Source: Prolixibacteraceae bacterium (GTDB lineage Bacteria > Bacteroidota > Bacteroidia > Bacteroidales > Prolixibacteraceae). From it: 64,000 nucleotides of DNA. Every line of letters starts with the position of its first letter. Within the stretch, counting starts at the first letter, position 1. Positions 42,692 to 52,258 of this stretch are shown one piece after another. Made by a program: the position numbers and the translations under genes. The DNA lies in assembly GCA_019163175.1 (NCBI GenBank), contig JAFLKN010000067.1:1-64000 (forward strand), in the 5' to 3' direction. A model generated the notes under the pieces. That model was not told the origin of the DNA. It worked only from the letters and a program-made list of their open reading frames with translations, and made no database searches.

Positions 42692-44299
42692 ATGAAATCG
42701 AATCTTTTATTATTGCTATTGATTGTAGGTGTAATGTTCGTTACATCCCGGACTCAGAAAAAAAACACAGTACTAAAAACCATCTCAACAGAAGTTTTAA
42801 AAGATAAAATTGCTGGTGGTTGGGCCGGAAAGATGTTAGGTGTAAGTTACGGAGGGCCTACTGAATTTGATGCGCACGGGTTCATCCTGGAAGATTCCAT
42901 CAAATGGAAACCCTCGGATGTCAACTTTTCACTTCAAGAAGACGATATTTATGTGCAGCTTACTTTTATGATGACGATGGATCAGTACGGAATTGATGCA
43001 CCGGCTAAAAAATTTCAGGAACTTTTTGCCAAGTCGGGTTATAAATTGTGGCATGCCAACGTACAGGCAAGAAAAAACTATTACGACAGCATTTTTCCGC
43101 CACAATCGGGAAGTCCAGAGTTTAACTCGCATGCTGATGATATCGATTTTCAGATTGAGGCCGATTACATTGGATTGATTTGCCCCGGAATGCCTCAAAC
43201 GGCCAATCGCATCGCTGATAAAATTGGGCATATCATGAATTACGGCGATGGCGTTTATGGCGGAGCTTTTGTTGCAGCCCTTTATTCTGAAGCCTATTTT
43301 GAAAGCGATATGCTGAAAATAGTGCAAAATGCGCTGCGTACAATTCCTGTAGAAAGCGATTATTCAAAGATTGTGAATGATGTAATTTTGCTTTACAAAC
43401 AATACCCAAAAGATTGGAAGGCTGCATGGAAAGAGCTGGAAGACAAATGGGCCAACACCGATATGTGCGGGGCCGGTTCAAGCTATAATATCGATGCCAA
43501 ATTTAACGGTGCCTACATTGTGATGGGTCTGCTTTATGGCGATGGCGATCCGTTCAAAACAATGGATATTGCTACCCGCTGCGGGCAAGACTCTGACTGC
43601 AATCCATCCAACGCCATGGCTGTGTTGGGAGTTGTAAAAGGGTTCAGCGCTTTCCCCGCTGAATATCGCGAAAAAGTGCTGGCGATTAAAGATTCGCTTT
43701 TTATAAACACCAATTACTCCTTCTACAAAACAGTTGAAAAAACTTTAGACTATGCCAAAGAGATTACAGTAAAAAACGGAGGCAAAGTTTCTGATGCTGA
43801 ATTAGCCATTAACGTGCAAACTCCTACTCCACTGGCCTTCGAAGAATCATTTCCAAATCTTGTATTTGATCGTCGGGTTAAAGTATCTGAAGAAGGATGG
43901 ACATTTAACGGGAATTGGGAAACACGGAAAAAAGATGATAAAACCATTCAGGATAAAGTGAGTGCCAATGCCGGCGACGAAGCTATTTTCAAGTTTGAAG
44001 GAACTGGAGTTTCGATAGCCGGAAACTGGAACAACAACTGCGGAAAAGCTGATGTATTTGTGGATGGCCAACTAAAAAGAACCATTGACTGTTATTTTCA
44101 CTATTCCAACCAGCACCCCGGCAATGTGAATTTGTACCTGACAACCAACCTTCAGGAAGGGAAACATACTGTTCATGTGGTTGTTAAAGGGGAAAAACGA
44201 ACCGAATCGGAAGGAGCAAATATTTACCTCTCGGAAGCTGTGGTATACAAAACCGGGAAGAAAATAGATAAAGACTTCAAGTTTTCATTTCAGAAATAA
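42692..44299 (+). CDS. secreted ADP-ribosylglycohydrolase-fold protein with jelly-roll domain
   Basis: A 535-residue exported protein (signal to about residue 20). Residues about 30-370 have the all-helical ADP-ribosylglycohydrolase fold: GGWAGKMLGVSYGGPTEF, QEDDIYVQ for the first metal site and GQDSDCNPSN for the second. Residues about 385-520 are a beta jelly roll (FEGTGVSIAGNW ... ADVFVDGQLKR) like carbohydrate-binding modules. Export plus a sugar-binding domain argues against intracellular ADP-ribose removal and for cleavage of an N- or O-glycosidic bond in an external glycan (inference). It sits between the CPBP and ceramidase-like genes. Confidence 0.85.
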   Translation: MKSNLLLLLLIVGVMFVTSRTQKKNTVLKTISTEVLKDKIAGGWAGKMLGVSYGGPTEFDAHGFILEDSIKWKPSDVNFSLQEDDIYVQLTFMMTMDQYGIDAPAKKFQELFAKSGYKLWHANVQARKNYYDSIFPPQSGSPEFNSHADDIDFQIEADYIGLICPGMPQTANRIADKIGHIMNYGDGVYGGAFVAALYSEAYFESDMLKIVQNALRTIPVESDYSKIVNDVILLYKQYPKDWKAAWKELEDKWANTDMCGAGSSYNIDAKFNGAYIVMGLLYGDGDPFKTMDIATRCGQDSDCNPSNAMAVLGVVKGFSAFPAEYREKVLAIKDSLFINTNYSFYKTVEKTLDYAKEITVKNGGKVSDAELAINVQTPTPLAFEESFPNLVFDRRVKVSEEGWTFNGNWETRKKDDKTIQDKVSANAGDEAIFKFEGTGVSIAGNWNNNCGKADVFVDGQLKRTIDCYFHYSNQHPGNVNLYLTTNLQEGKHTVHVVVKGEKRTESEGANIYLSEAVVYKTGKKIDKDFKFSFQK

Positions 44300-44318
44300 G
44301 AATTAAAATTTATTCGAT

Positions 44319-45710
44319 ATGTTGAAAAAAATCGGAATCATTCTTGGGAGTATAGTGGTTATTTTGATCGCGCTGTTTTTTATCCTCACTAAATCAGTTG
44401 ACCAAACGGCTTTCTACAATACTGATTATTACCAGAAAAGCTGCGTGTTGACCGACAGTTTGAAACAATTCAGCTCCTCTGTAACCGACTCGATTCAGGC
44501 AGGATTTGCCAAAGTGAGTATTACGCCCGGCCTAAATAACCCCAGCGATCAAGCCAGTGAAGGGAAATTTAATCAAGTTCCGTTGGCAGGATTTGGTGCG
44601 CGCAAAGGCAAAGCAGCAACCGGCGTACACGACAGTATTTTTGTTAAGGCCGTGGCTTTGAAAGCTGGTGCCCGTACAATCATTTTTGTTGGTTCCGATC
44701 TGCTAATTATGCCACCCAACATCATCGATACCGTAAGCATCATTCTTGAAAAACAAGGCATCTATCGCGATCAGGTCGTTTTTTCGGCATCGCATACCCA
44801 TTCGAGTATTGGTGCATGGGGACCCGGTTTTATAGGCGAACAATTTGCAGGCAAAGCCAACCGAAATATTCAGAAATGGTTGGCCACTCAAATTTCAAAA
44901 GTTGTTCTGGCAGCCGCGGCTGATCTTCAACCTGCACGGATTGGATACGGAACATTCAATGCCGGAGCCTATACCCGAAACCGACTGATTGGAGAGAAGG
45001 GCATAAAAAATGATGATTTCGCTTTCGTTTACCTTGAACAGCGTGCAGGGAAAAAGGCGGTCATGGGATCATTCTCAGCACATTCAACCACTATGGGTGC
45101 CGGAAATATGGAAATTAGCGGAGATTATCCCGGATACTGGCAACGGAAGATGGAAACTACTTCGGTTGATCTGGCTGTATTTTTTGCCGGTTCAGTAGGC
45201 AGCCAAAGTCCGGTTGGTGAAGGAAAAGATTTTGAAAAGCCTAGATTTATTGGCGAAGCGCTGGCTGATAGTCTGAATGTGTATTTGCCCAAAATAAAAA
45301 CAGAGAATTCAATCACACTTTCAGCTGTTTCAGTCAAATTGCCTTTACCCGAATATCACATCAGAATCACGGATCATCGCGGCCTGACAAGTTCTGTCAG
45401 CAAAAAATTAATGCCCTATCCAATGAATCCATACCTGCAGGCAGTCCGAATCGGTCAGTTTGTTTGGATCAGTGCGCCAGCCGATTTTAGTGGCGAATAT
45501 GCAGTCCAGATCAAAAATAACCTGACGGCCAAAGGATTTCAGGCTAATGTTTCCAGTTTTAACGGAAGTTATCTCGGCTATATCATTCCCGGACGATACT
45601 TTTATCTGGATGAATATGAATCGAAAACAATGGGTTGGTTTGGACCAAATATGGGCGAATACACTATGGATGTTATTCGCCGGATTTCGGAAATAGCAAC
45701 AAGTAAATAA
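44319..45710 (+). CDS. neutral/alkaline ceramidase-like hydrolase, copy 1
   Basis: A 463-residue membrane-anchored or exported protein (hydrophobic helix about 4-24). The neutral-ceramidase N-terminal domain pattern is visible: AGFAKVSITPG, LAGFGARKG, and the zinc-site SHTHSSIGAWG. At the catalytic position, where the family consensus is N-x-G-D-x-S-P-N, this protein has S-V-G-S-Q-S-P-V. Ser297 and Pro are kept, while the flanking Asn and Asp are not. Activity on an amide or ester bond is plausible, but true ceramidase activity is uncertain. It lies 19 bp after the ADP-ribosylglycohydrolase-fold gene and 6 bp before the PHP gene, so they form one transcript. Confidence 0.8.
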   Translation: MLKKIGIILGSIVVILIALFFILTKSVDQTAFYNTDYYQKSCVLTDSLKQFSSSVTDSIQAGFAKVSITPGLNNPSDQASEGKFNQVPLAGFGARKGKAATGVHDSIFVKAVALKAGARTIIFVGSDLLIMPPNIIDTVSIILEKQGIYRDQVVFSASHTHSSIGAWGPGFIGEQFAGKANRNIQKWLATQISKVVLAAAADLQPARIGYGTFNAGAYTRNRLIGEKGIKNDDFAFVYLEQRAGKKAVMGSFSAHSTTMGAGNMEISGDYPGYWQRKMETTSVDLAVFFAGSVGSQSPVGEGKDFEKPRFIGEALADSLNVYLPKIKTENSITLSAVSVKLPLPEYHIRITDHRGLTSSVSKKLMPYPMNPYLQAVRIGQFVWISAPADFSGEYAVQIKNNLTAKGFQANVSSFNGSYLGYIIPGRYFYLDEYESKTMGWFGPNMGEYTMDVIRRISEIATSK

Positions 45711-45716
45711 AATTAC

Positions 45717-47018
45717 ATGATTATAAAAGTTTTCAAATACTTGCTACTTCTGATTTTTGGACTGCTCCTGATTGCGCTTATTATTCTTTTTGCAGGTCCA
45801 GTTTGGCGACATTGGGTAACTTACCCGAAATTGGAAAACCAGATCAGCGAGTTTCAGAAACTGCGAAAAGAACCGGTAAAACTGAGCAATCTGAATGTTT
45901 ATCGCGGAGTTCTTCATGCACATAGTTTCTGGTCGCACGATAGCGAAGGAACATTATTCGACATTATTCCGGCAGCAAAAAATGCAGGACTTGAGTTCAT
46001 TTTCCTGACTGATCACCCGCGAGGAAATATTGATACTATACCACGCGGTTACAACGGAAACTACGAAAGAGTTTTGATACAACCGGGAAGTGAAAAGCAG
46101 GGATTCGATTGCTGGCCGCTCGATTCAGTTGTAATTGACTGGAAGCTTAATAAAGATACGATTGCGAAAAATATCGTATCCAATGGCGGAATTATATTTT
46201 ATGCCCACACTGAAGAGCCTCACAACTGGGGCAATCCAGACTACCAGGGCATGGAAATTTACAACTTCCACACCGACACCAAAGACGAAACACTGGCTCC
46301 ACACATTGCAAATTTTCTGGTCAATGGGAACAAATACCGGCCATTGGCACTTCGCGAAATGTTTGATGAGCAAACTCACATTCTGGCCCGTTGGGACTCA
46401 TTGAATATGAAAAGAAAAATTGTTGGTTTCTCGGCAGTTGACACCCACGAGAATCAAAACTTCAGGGCCCGATATTTAAAAGATGGAAGGGTTGAATGGG
46501 TTGGACCAAATGCCAATGTGATTGATACGATGGAAGTAAAATGGTGGAATAAATGGATTTTCAGCAAACCTGACCCGAGTGGCTGGATTTTCAAATTCAT
46601 GGTTGACACATACAACGAAGGATTCAATTACATTACCAACTATGTGCTTGCCGACACGTTATCTGTCTCTTCATTGGCCACAAATCTGAAGAAAGGGCAC
46701 CTTTATACAGCTTTTAAAAGTCTGGCCGATGCCAAAGGTTTTATGTACTATTCGAGAAATGAAAATGACAGTATAAATGCAATTCTGGGAGATTCAGTGC
46801 GAATCGATCAGGTTAAAACACTCGATGCAGTTTCACCTTTTCCGGGTCAGTTCAAGCTAATTCACGACGGAAAAACAGTCAATGTTTCAACTGAAGAAGA
46901 TTACCAGTTTTCATGGAAGGAACAGTTGAAAAAGGGTGCCTACCGCATTGAAATGCACATCAGGTTAAACGGTAAGCTTATCCCTTGGCTGTATAGTAAT
47001 CCAATTTATGTCTATTAA
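45717..47018 (+). CDS. membrane-anchored PHP-domain phosphoesterase-like protein
   Basis: 433 residues with a single N-terminal membrane helix (about 5-28) and the rest outside. The PHP-type metal motifs are visible: His67-Ala-His69 with SHDSEGT, then FLTDHPRG (about 96-103), YAHTEEP and AVDTHEN. A C-terminal beta domain (about 340-433) follows. PHP enzymes hydrolyse phosphate esters with a trinuclear metal site; external members of this type are uncharacterised. It follows the ceramidase-like gene by 6 bp and precedes the beta-helix gene, which suggests a shared substrate. Confidence 0.75.
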   Translation: MIIKVFKYLLLLIFGLLLIALIILFAGPVWRHWVTYPKLENQISEFQKLRKEPVKLSNLNVYRGVLHAHSFWSHDSEGTLFDIIPAAKNAGLEFIFLTDHPRGNIDTIPRGYNGNYERVLIQPGSEKQGFDCWPLDSVVIDWKLNKDTIAKNIVSNGGIIFYAHTEEPHNWGNPDYQGMEIYNFHTDTKDETLAPHIANFLVNGNKYRPLALREMFDEQTHILARWDSLNMKRKIVGFSAVDTHENQNFRARYLKDGRVEWVGPNANVIDTMEVKWWNKWIFSKPDPSGWIFKFMVDTYNEGFNYITNYVLADTLSVSSLATNLKKGHLYTAFKSLADAKGFMYYSRNENDSINAILGDSVRIDQVKTLDAVSPFPGQFKLIHDGKTVNVSTEEDYQFSWKEQLKKGAYRIEMHIRLNGKLIPWLYSNPIYVY

Positions 47019-47061
47019 TTTTTAATTGGCCGCACAAACTATCAATGATAAAAACTCCACT

Positions 47062-48306
47062 ATGAAAAAACATAAATTACCATTACTGATAATTGCTTTT
47101 CTGGTTTGGACAGCAGGATTAACAGCTCAGAAAATCAATTCATCACTCTCGAAAAGCATTCGGTCGTTTGGTGTACTTCCTGAAAATACAGCAGAAGTAA
47201 ATAAAGTAAATCTGCAAAAAGCTATTGATTGGGCAACAGCAAGTGGTTCGGCCCTTTTTGTTGAACCGACTGAAAAGCCCTATGAAGTTTCCGGTGGAAT
47301 CGTCCTGAAAAAGAATGTATCACTGATTGGTGTTCATGGCCCTGTTCCACGCGGCACCAAACATCCGGAATTAAAACAACCAGTTGGAAGTGTTTTCGCT
47401 ATTCGGGATACGAATCAGCCCTTTATCACAGTTGAAAGCAGCACCCAGATTAAAGGAATCCAGTTTTGGTATCCGGATCAAAGCATAAAAGATCCATCAA
47501 AAGTGATTGTTTATCCACCAACAATTCAGGTTTCGAAAACCAGCAATACCGAAGGAGTGACGCTGTCGAACCTCACTTTTTATGGCGAATATATGGCCAT
47601 GGATTTTAATGCATCGGCCCAACACCCCTGCGAATTGATACTGTTTGAGCATTGTCATGGCTATCCGCTGGGTGGAGAATTTATCCGAATTGATTATTGC
47701 TACGATATTCCCCGAATTCTGCATTGCCATGTTAATCCAGCCATTCAGCGACAACTGGGTGGTCAATATCCAAAAGAAATGGTCGATGCAGTGGTTGCCC
47801 GGCAAAAATTCAGCTATGCCATTAACCATACCGATAATGCACAAATGATTGATCTTTTTACTTTCGGAAATTATGGCGGAATTTGGCTTGGTCCGGCTAC
47901 ATACGGTCAATTGACCAACTTCAATCTGGACTGCGTAACCGTTGGAATTCATAAATCAGGCGACAACTTAAAAAACCGGAACTGGATGATTGCACAAGGC
48001 TCCATAATTGCCAATACCGGTGCAAAACCAGAAGATGTGCACCCATTTGTAATTGAAGGAAAAGGACACACATCAATTTCAAACGTAGAAGCTTTTTCGG
48101 GTGGAAATTCGGCTTTGAGCAACTTCGGTATGTCTTGGGATTACATGATCATCCGAGGAAACGATAAATGCTCAGTGAGCTTATTTGGCTGCCGCATGCG
48201 CGATTACAAATCGGATCTGCCAATTACAATACTCAATCCAAATGTTTTAATTCAGGCTGAAGGCTGTATTGATAAAATGGAGAAACCCTTTCGGATGACA
48301 CCTTAA
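47062..48306 (+). CDS. secreted right-handed beta-helix (pectate-lyase-fold) protein
   Basis: The start at 47062 gives a signal peptide (MKKHKLPLLIIAFLVW, cut near LTAQ). The protein has 414 residues. The opening (IRSFGVLPENTAEVNKVNLQKAID) and successive short beta-rungs (VTLSNLTFYGEY, LFGCRMRDY) indicate a pectin-lyase-like single-stranded beta-helix. I cannot identify GH28 catalytic DD motifs, so it is not an ordinary polygalacturonase. It is the last gene of the plus-strand cluster, followed by a strong terminator and facing the MFS transporter. A polysaccharide lyase, hydrolase or epimerase role is possible. Confidence 0.7.
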   Translation: MKKHKLPLLIIAFLVWTAGLTAQKINSSLSKSIRSFGVLPENTAEVNKVNLQKAIDWATASGSALFVEPTEKPYEVSGGIVLKKNVSLIGVHGPVPRGTKHPELKQPVGSVFAIRDTNQPFITVESSTQIKGIQFWYPDQSIKDPSKVIVYPPTIQVSKTSNTEGVTLSNLTFYGEYMAMDFNASAQHPCELILFEHCHGYPLGGEFIRIDYCYDIPRILHCHVNPAIQRQLGGQYPKEMVDAVVARQKFSYAINHTDNAQMIDLFTFGNYGGIWLGPATYGQLTNFNLDCVTVGIHKSGDNLKNRNWMIAQGSIIANTGAKPEDVHPFVIEGKGHTSISNVEAFSGGNSALSNFGMSWDYMIIRGNDKCSVSLFGCRMRDYKSDLPITILNPNVLIQAEGCIDKMEKPFRMTP

Positions 48307-48334
48307 GAAGTTTGAATCCAATTTGATTAAAACT

Positions 48335-48372
48335 AAATAGAGGCTGAATTTTTCAATTCAGCCTCTATTTTT
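48335..48372. terminator. bidirectional terminator between the two clusters
   Basis: A perfect 16-bp stem (AAATAGAGGCTGAATT 48335-48350; complement 48355-48370) has a 4-nt loop and U-rich flanks. It separates the convergent beta-helix and MFS genes and can serve both. Confidence 0.9.
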
Positions 48373-48392
48373 ATGCCGTGATCAGGAATGAA

Positions 48393-49634
48393 CTAATCCT
48401 CCGTTTTATTGATTGTTTTAGGACGCAAAAAAAATAAATTCAGCACAATAGCTACTACTACAACTATTGAAAGTAAGGCAAAATCGTGTCTCATATTTCC
48501 GGCATCGGCTGATTTTCCAAGGAAACCGGTAATAACAGCTCCAGCCGAGATACCTGCCAGATTCATGATTCCGTAACCCGTAGCCCGGTAGCGTGGCGAA
48601 ACAAACTGACAAAGAATTGGCATGTTGTTTACATCAAACATTCCAAAGCCAAGTCCAAAAATTATACCTCCCAATAGGATAAGTTCAAAGCTATTTCCAT
48701 ACCCTAACAGAAAAAGTGCAGGAATAGTTAAAAACATTCCTACGGCACCTGTATAAACCCGTCCGCGAAGATTCTTTTGAACCCATCTGTCAGAAAGGTA
48801 ACCCCCAAGCAATACGCCAAGTAAAGAAGAAAAGGCAGTGGTAATAGTCGAGATCGGACCTGCAGAGGACATATCCATATGGAGTGCATCAGAGAATAAA
48901 GTAGGCAACCAGTTTTTAACCGCCCATCCCGGAAAGCTGGGAGCAGAAAAATTAAACAGGATTACCCAAAAAGCTATGTTCGTGAACAGTATACCCAAAC
49001 CCTTCCAGGCTTGCGAAAACTCCATTCCAATTGATGTTTTTTTAGTAGTATCAACAACATAGCCTTTCTTTTCTTTCAGGAAAAACAAAAGAACTAAACT
49101 GTATGCCATTCCCAGAAATCCAAAGGAATGAAAAGTCCACTGCCAGGAGAAAAGACTGGCCACCGTAGCGCCAAAACCACCAAAAGCCTGACCAAGATAT
49201 ACTCCGGTAATGTGTATTCCGATGGCGATAGAGCGTGTTTTTCCCTGATGATAATCGGCTATCAGTGCCAAGCCTGCCGGCATGTAGAACGCTTCACTAA
49301 CACCCATAATGGCTCGCAGCACATAAAGCTGATCGAATGTTTTGGCATAGCCCATTGCCAGCGTCACACCCGACCAAACGAACAAGCTACCAACAATCAT
49401 CCACTTTCGGTTTACCCGGTCGGCTATTATTCCTGAAATAGGGCTCATAAAAGCATAAATCCAAAGAAAGATAGCCATCAACCGTCCAAAATTTTCGGCT
49501 TTAGCCAATTCCACAATATCCACCATCATCGATGGCTTCATGGTCGAAAGCATTTGCCTGTCGAGGTAATTAAGCAAGGCTACGAACCACAACATTCCGA
49601 CCACCAACCAGGGGTACATTTTCTTTTCTTGCAT
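48393..49634 (-). CDS. MFS transporter (ACS/hexuronate-like)
   Basis: 413 residues with about twelve membrane helices. The N-terminal LNYLDRQMLST matches the Y-x-D-R signature of the anion:cation symporter group, which includes hexuronate and sugar-acid carriers. The MFS loop motif GIIADRVNRK follows helix 2, with a related GGYLSDR segment in the second half. It is the last gene of the ten-gene minus-strand cluster, where it would import the final mono- or disaccharide, probably acidic, across the inner membrane. It ends at the bidirectional terminator. The substrate is inferred from context and family only. Confidence 0.9.
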   Translation of the reverse strand: MQEKKMYPWLVVGMLWFVALLNYLDRQMLSTMKPSMMVDIVELAKAENFGRLMAIFLWIYAFMSPISGIIADRVNRKWMIVGSLFVWSGVTLAMGYAKTFDQLYVLRAIMGVSEAFYMPAGLALIADYHQGKTRSIAIGIHITGVYLGQAFGGFGATVASLFSWQWTFHSFGFLGMAYSLVLLFFLKEKKGYVVDTTKKTSIGMEFSQAWKGLGILFTNIAFWVILFNFSAPSFPGWAVKNWLPTLFSDALHMDMSSAGPISTITTAFSSLLGVLLGGYLSDRWVQKNLRGRVYTGAVGMFLTIPALFLLGYGNSFELILLGGIIFGLGFGMFDVNNMPILCQFVSPRYRATGYGIMNLAGISAGAVITGFLGKSADAGNMRHDFALLSIVVVVAIVLNLFFLRPKTINKTED

Positions 49635-49682
49635 GTATTCGAGTATTACAATTTAAATTTTGACGATTTAAACTTAAGTATG

Positions 49683-50675
49683 TTATTTCAAGTGTTTTTC
49701 AAAAAAGTCACTCATTTGTTTTCTGGAATAATCATTCACCCGCTGAGCCAGATCCATCGTATGCGGCCACCCCGGAACGCGGCAATACACATTTGGTATT
49801 CCAAGTTTATCGAGATGCACTTTCAGTGAATCCGACTGACTGATAGGTACCAAATTATCTGCAGTTCCATGCAAAATCATGGTTGGCGGATCTGACTGAT
49901 CCAGATACTGCATCGGCGATGCCTCCAAATACAGCTCTGGTTTTTCCTCGTACGAATGACCAATTAAACGAGTAACCAACCGGTGTGTCCGGCTGTAGGG
50001 CGTAGTCAAATCATAAGGTCCGTAAATATCAACCACGGCCTTTATTTTGTGCTGAAGCTCAGGAATCGAATCAGGCTTTTCTTTGGTGGACTGACGCCAG
50101 CCATAAGCACCCAAAAGCGACAAATGTCCACCAGCCGATCCGCCAATCAGGGCAATACGATCGGGATCGTACCCATATTTTTCACCATTCTGAAAAAACC
50201 ATTTAACTGCATCGCTGATATCTTCGGCACAGGCAGGGTAAATATTCATGCTGTCTTTTACGAGTCGGTAAGAAACTGTTGCTGTAATATAACCTTGTTG
50301 AGCAAAAGGTATCAGGTAAGTAAGGTAATCCGAACGCTTACCGTGCGCCCAAGCTCCTCCATGAATAAACACCAGCAAAGGTGCAGGTTTAGTCAGATTT
50401 CGGGGAACATACATATCAATTTGCAGCGAAGTGCTATCAATATTTTTGTATTCAATATTCTTTATTTCCTGAATTGTGGACGGAACCAGAGGTTCTTTCT
50501 CAATCATTTTTTCAAGGCCAGCATATAAAGCCACATAAGTAGGTGTTTCAAAAAAATAACCCAATGGAGCACGATTTGGCGTTAATGCTGACCAAATCCT
50601 TGGAAAACAAAGCAATACACCACTTAATAATAAAAGCCCGATTAATCCTATCAATATGAATTTTACAATCTTCAT
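49683..50675 (-). CDS. BD-FAE-like alpha/beta hydrolase esterase, copy 2
   Basis: A 330-residue paralog of the 40195 gene, with the same anchor helix (about 5-26), oxyanion HGGAW, nucleophile Ser180 in GGSAGGH, Asp in GTADNLVP and His in WPHTMD. The matching IWSALTPNRAPLGYFFETPT segment near the N-terminus shows a recent common origin. It starts 8 bp after the ceramidase-like copy 2 gene and precedes the MFS gene by 48 bp. It is probably a periplasmic deacylase of a glycan; differing loops may separate its specificity from copy 1. Confidence 0.9.
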   Translation of the reverse strand: MKIVKFILIGLIGLLLLSGVLLCFPRIWSALTPNRAPLGYFFETPTYVALYAGLEKMIEKEPLVPSTIQEIKNIEYKNIDSTSLQIDMYVPRNLTKPAPLLVFIHGGAWAHGKRSDYLTYLIPFAQQGYITATVSYRLVKDSMNIYPACAEDISDAVKWFFQNGEKYGYDPDRIALIGGSAGGHLSLLGAYGWRQSTKEKPDSIPELQHKIKAVVDIYGPYDLTTPYSRTHRLVTRLIGHSYEEKPELYLEASPMQYLDQSDPPTMILHGTADNLVPISQSDSLKVHLDKLGIPNVYCRVPGWPHTMDLAQRVNDYSRKQMSDFFEKHLK

Positions 50676-50683
50676 GTCATGTT

Positions 50684-52243
50684 TTATTTATTGGGTAATT
50701 CTGAGATAATCTCCTGTAGGTTTTTGTGCAAAATCGAGGCTGTTTCCGTTCCTAATGAATTCTCTTCTCCATATGGAGAATCATTTCTATCATAGGTATA
50801 AGGCGCCTCAACATCCCATTGACTTTTGGGAATGATATAACCAATTTCGTCGTTCGTCAGCCCAAAAACAAACTTGTATTTACCGGGCATCATATCTCGG
50901 ATTGCAGGTATTTCCTGAGGTTGAATGCCAAAGTCGTTTCCTTCGGGAGCTTCAACTCCTCCGTTTACCAACTCAGGATAAATTTCACCTGGTATTGTGA
51001 CCATCGAGATCACTCCAATCTGAACGGCAGAAATTTCGGAACGCATTTTCATCCATCCGGTGGTACCCCGATGCATAACTCCCAAAGCTGTTGCCAAACG
51101 GAACATTTGATTATCAATAGGCAAGGCCAGCGACTTTACAACCAACGAAATACTTCCTGAATGAATAGTATCAGTAGCTTTTTCCAAAGCAGTAAGCGCC
51201 AACAAAGAAAATTGTTTACCTGAAGCTTCGGCTTTTTCGTACGAAGGTTCCTTAAATTCTTGTCCGGTGAATGGGTCTTTCACAGCCAAACTCGGGTGAG
51301 TACACATCAGTCCGCCCAAAGCGCCATTCATAAATACACAAACGCCGCCAATTCCGGGTTTCACCAAACTATCGCCTTTGAAAACGCCCTTTTCGATTCC
51401 TTCGCGAATATAATGCGGATAATCAGAAGTAATCAGAAGATTTTTACTCCAAAGAGTTTCCGGATGATTGGCCCAGCCACAGAGCGATCCCAATGTTGCA
51501 CCGGTCTCGCTATCAATTGCTTTGATCATTCGAATACCCGAATCGTAAACAATCGGTGTGCGGGTATCTTTCACCAACGGAATGGCTCCGACGAGATCTT
51601 CTGCCAACGTGAATTTAGCCGGACGAAGATTTTTAACAGCTGCCAGAATCGAATTTACAGCTTGCTTTTTCACATATTCCATGTAAGTTGGGTTTACTCC
51701 GCTTTTGAAAGGAGTTTCGCCCCAAAGTCCTATCAAATCAGGTCCTTCGTGAGTATGGGTTGAAGCAACAATAGTATAGGTTATTCCAGCTTCAGCAGGA
51801 ATCTGTTTGCGAAGGTCAATCACATCGTTGTTCATAAAACCAATCACATCAAGCGATACAATGGCCAGACGAGTTTTTCCATCGTCAACAATCATAGTTC
51901 TTGCCCAAAGGTCGTCATGAACGCCGTTGGCTGCTTTACTGTTACTGAAACCAGCAATCCACACCGGATCAAAAACGCCGTTTCCGTTGCCATCGGTAAA
52001 TGTGTCACCATCTTTAGGATTGTATTTGGCATCATCGTTTACATCAGTCCATTTATCAGGAACTTCAGGCGTAATTGGGATAGCCGCAAACCCGGCGGAT
52101 AATTTTCCGGCATTTCCACCAATTACTTTCATGTCAGCTTTGTACTCGGGATACTGATCTCTCAGGTTCGAATACATCCAGATGAAGATACCTGCGATCA
52201 TCACCAAAAGGAAGATTCCAACTATTTTAAAAAACTTCTTCAT
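50684..52243 (-). CDS. neutral/alkaline ceramidase-like protein, copy 2 (no catalytic Ser)
   Basis: A 519-residue protein with a hydrophobic anchor (about 5-24). Family features are AGFAAIPITPE near the start and STHTHEGPDLIG at the zinc site. An insert (about 75-95) holds DGNGNGVFDP, an EF-hand/dockerin-like calcium loop. The catalytic stretch is N306-G-A-L-G-G-L-M, with no Ser-Pro, so the ceramidase nucleophile is missing. It is therefore probably a different hydrolase using the metal alone, or a binding protein. Its similarity to copy 1 is clear but low. It lies between the propeller phosphoesterase gene (15 bp) and esterase copy 2 (8 bp). Confidence 0.8.
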   Translation of the reverse strand: MKKFFKIVGIFLLVMIAGIFIWMYSNLRDQYPEYKADMKVIGGNAGKLSAGFAAIPITPEVPDKWTDVNDDAKYNPKDGDTFTDGNGNGVFDPVWIAGFSNSKAANGVHDDLWARTMIVDDGKTRLAIVSLDVIGFMNNDVIDLRKQIPAEAGITYTIVASTHTHEGPDLIGLWGETPFKSGVNPTYMEYVKKQAVNSILAAVKNLRPAKFTLAEDLVGAIPLVKDTRTPIVYDSGIRMIKAIDSETGATLGSLCGWANHPETLWSKNLLITSDYPHYIREGIEKGVFKGDSLVKPGIGGVCVFMNGALGGLMCTHPSLAVKDPFTGQEFKEPSYEKAEASGKQFSLLALTALEKATDTIHSGSISLVVKSLALPIDNQMFRLATALGVMHRGTTGWMKMRSEISAVQIGVISMVTIPGEIYPELVNGGVEAPEGNDFGIQPQEIPAIRDMMPGKYKFVFGLTNDEIGYIIPKSQWDVEAPYTYDRNDSPYGEENSLGTETASILHKNLQEIISELPNK

Positions 52244-52258
52244 ATGCTTGTCTTTTGA

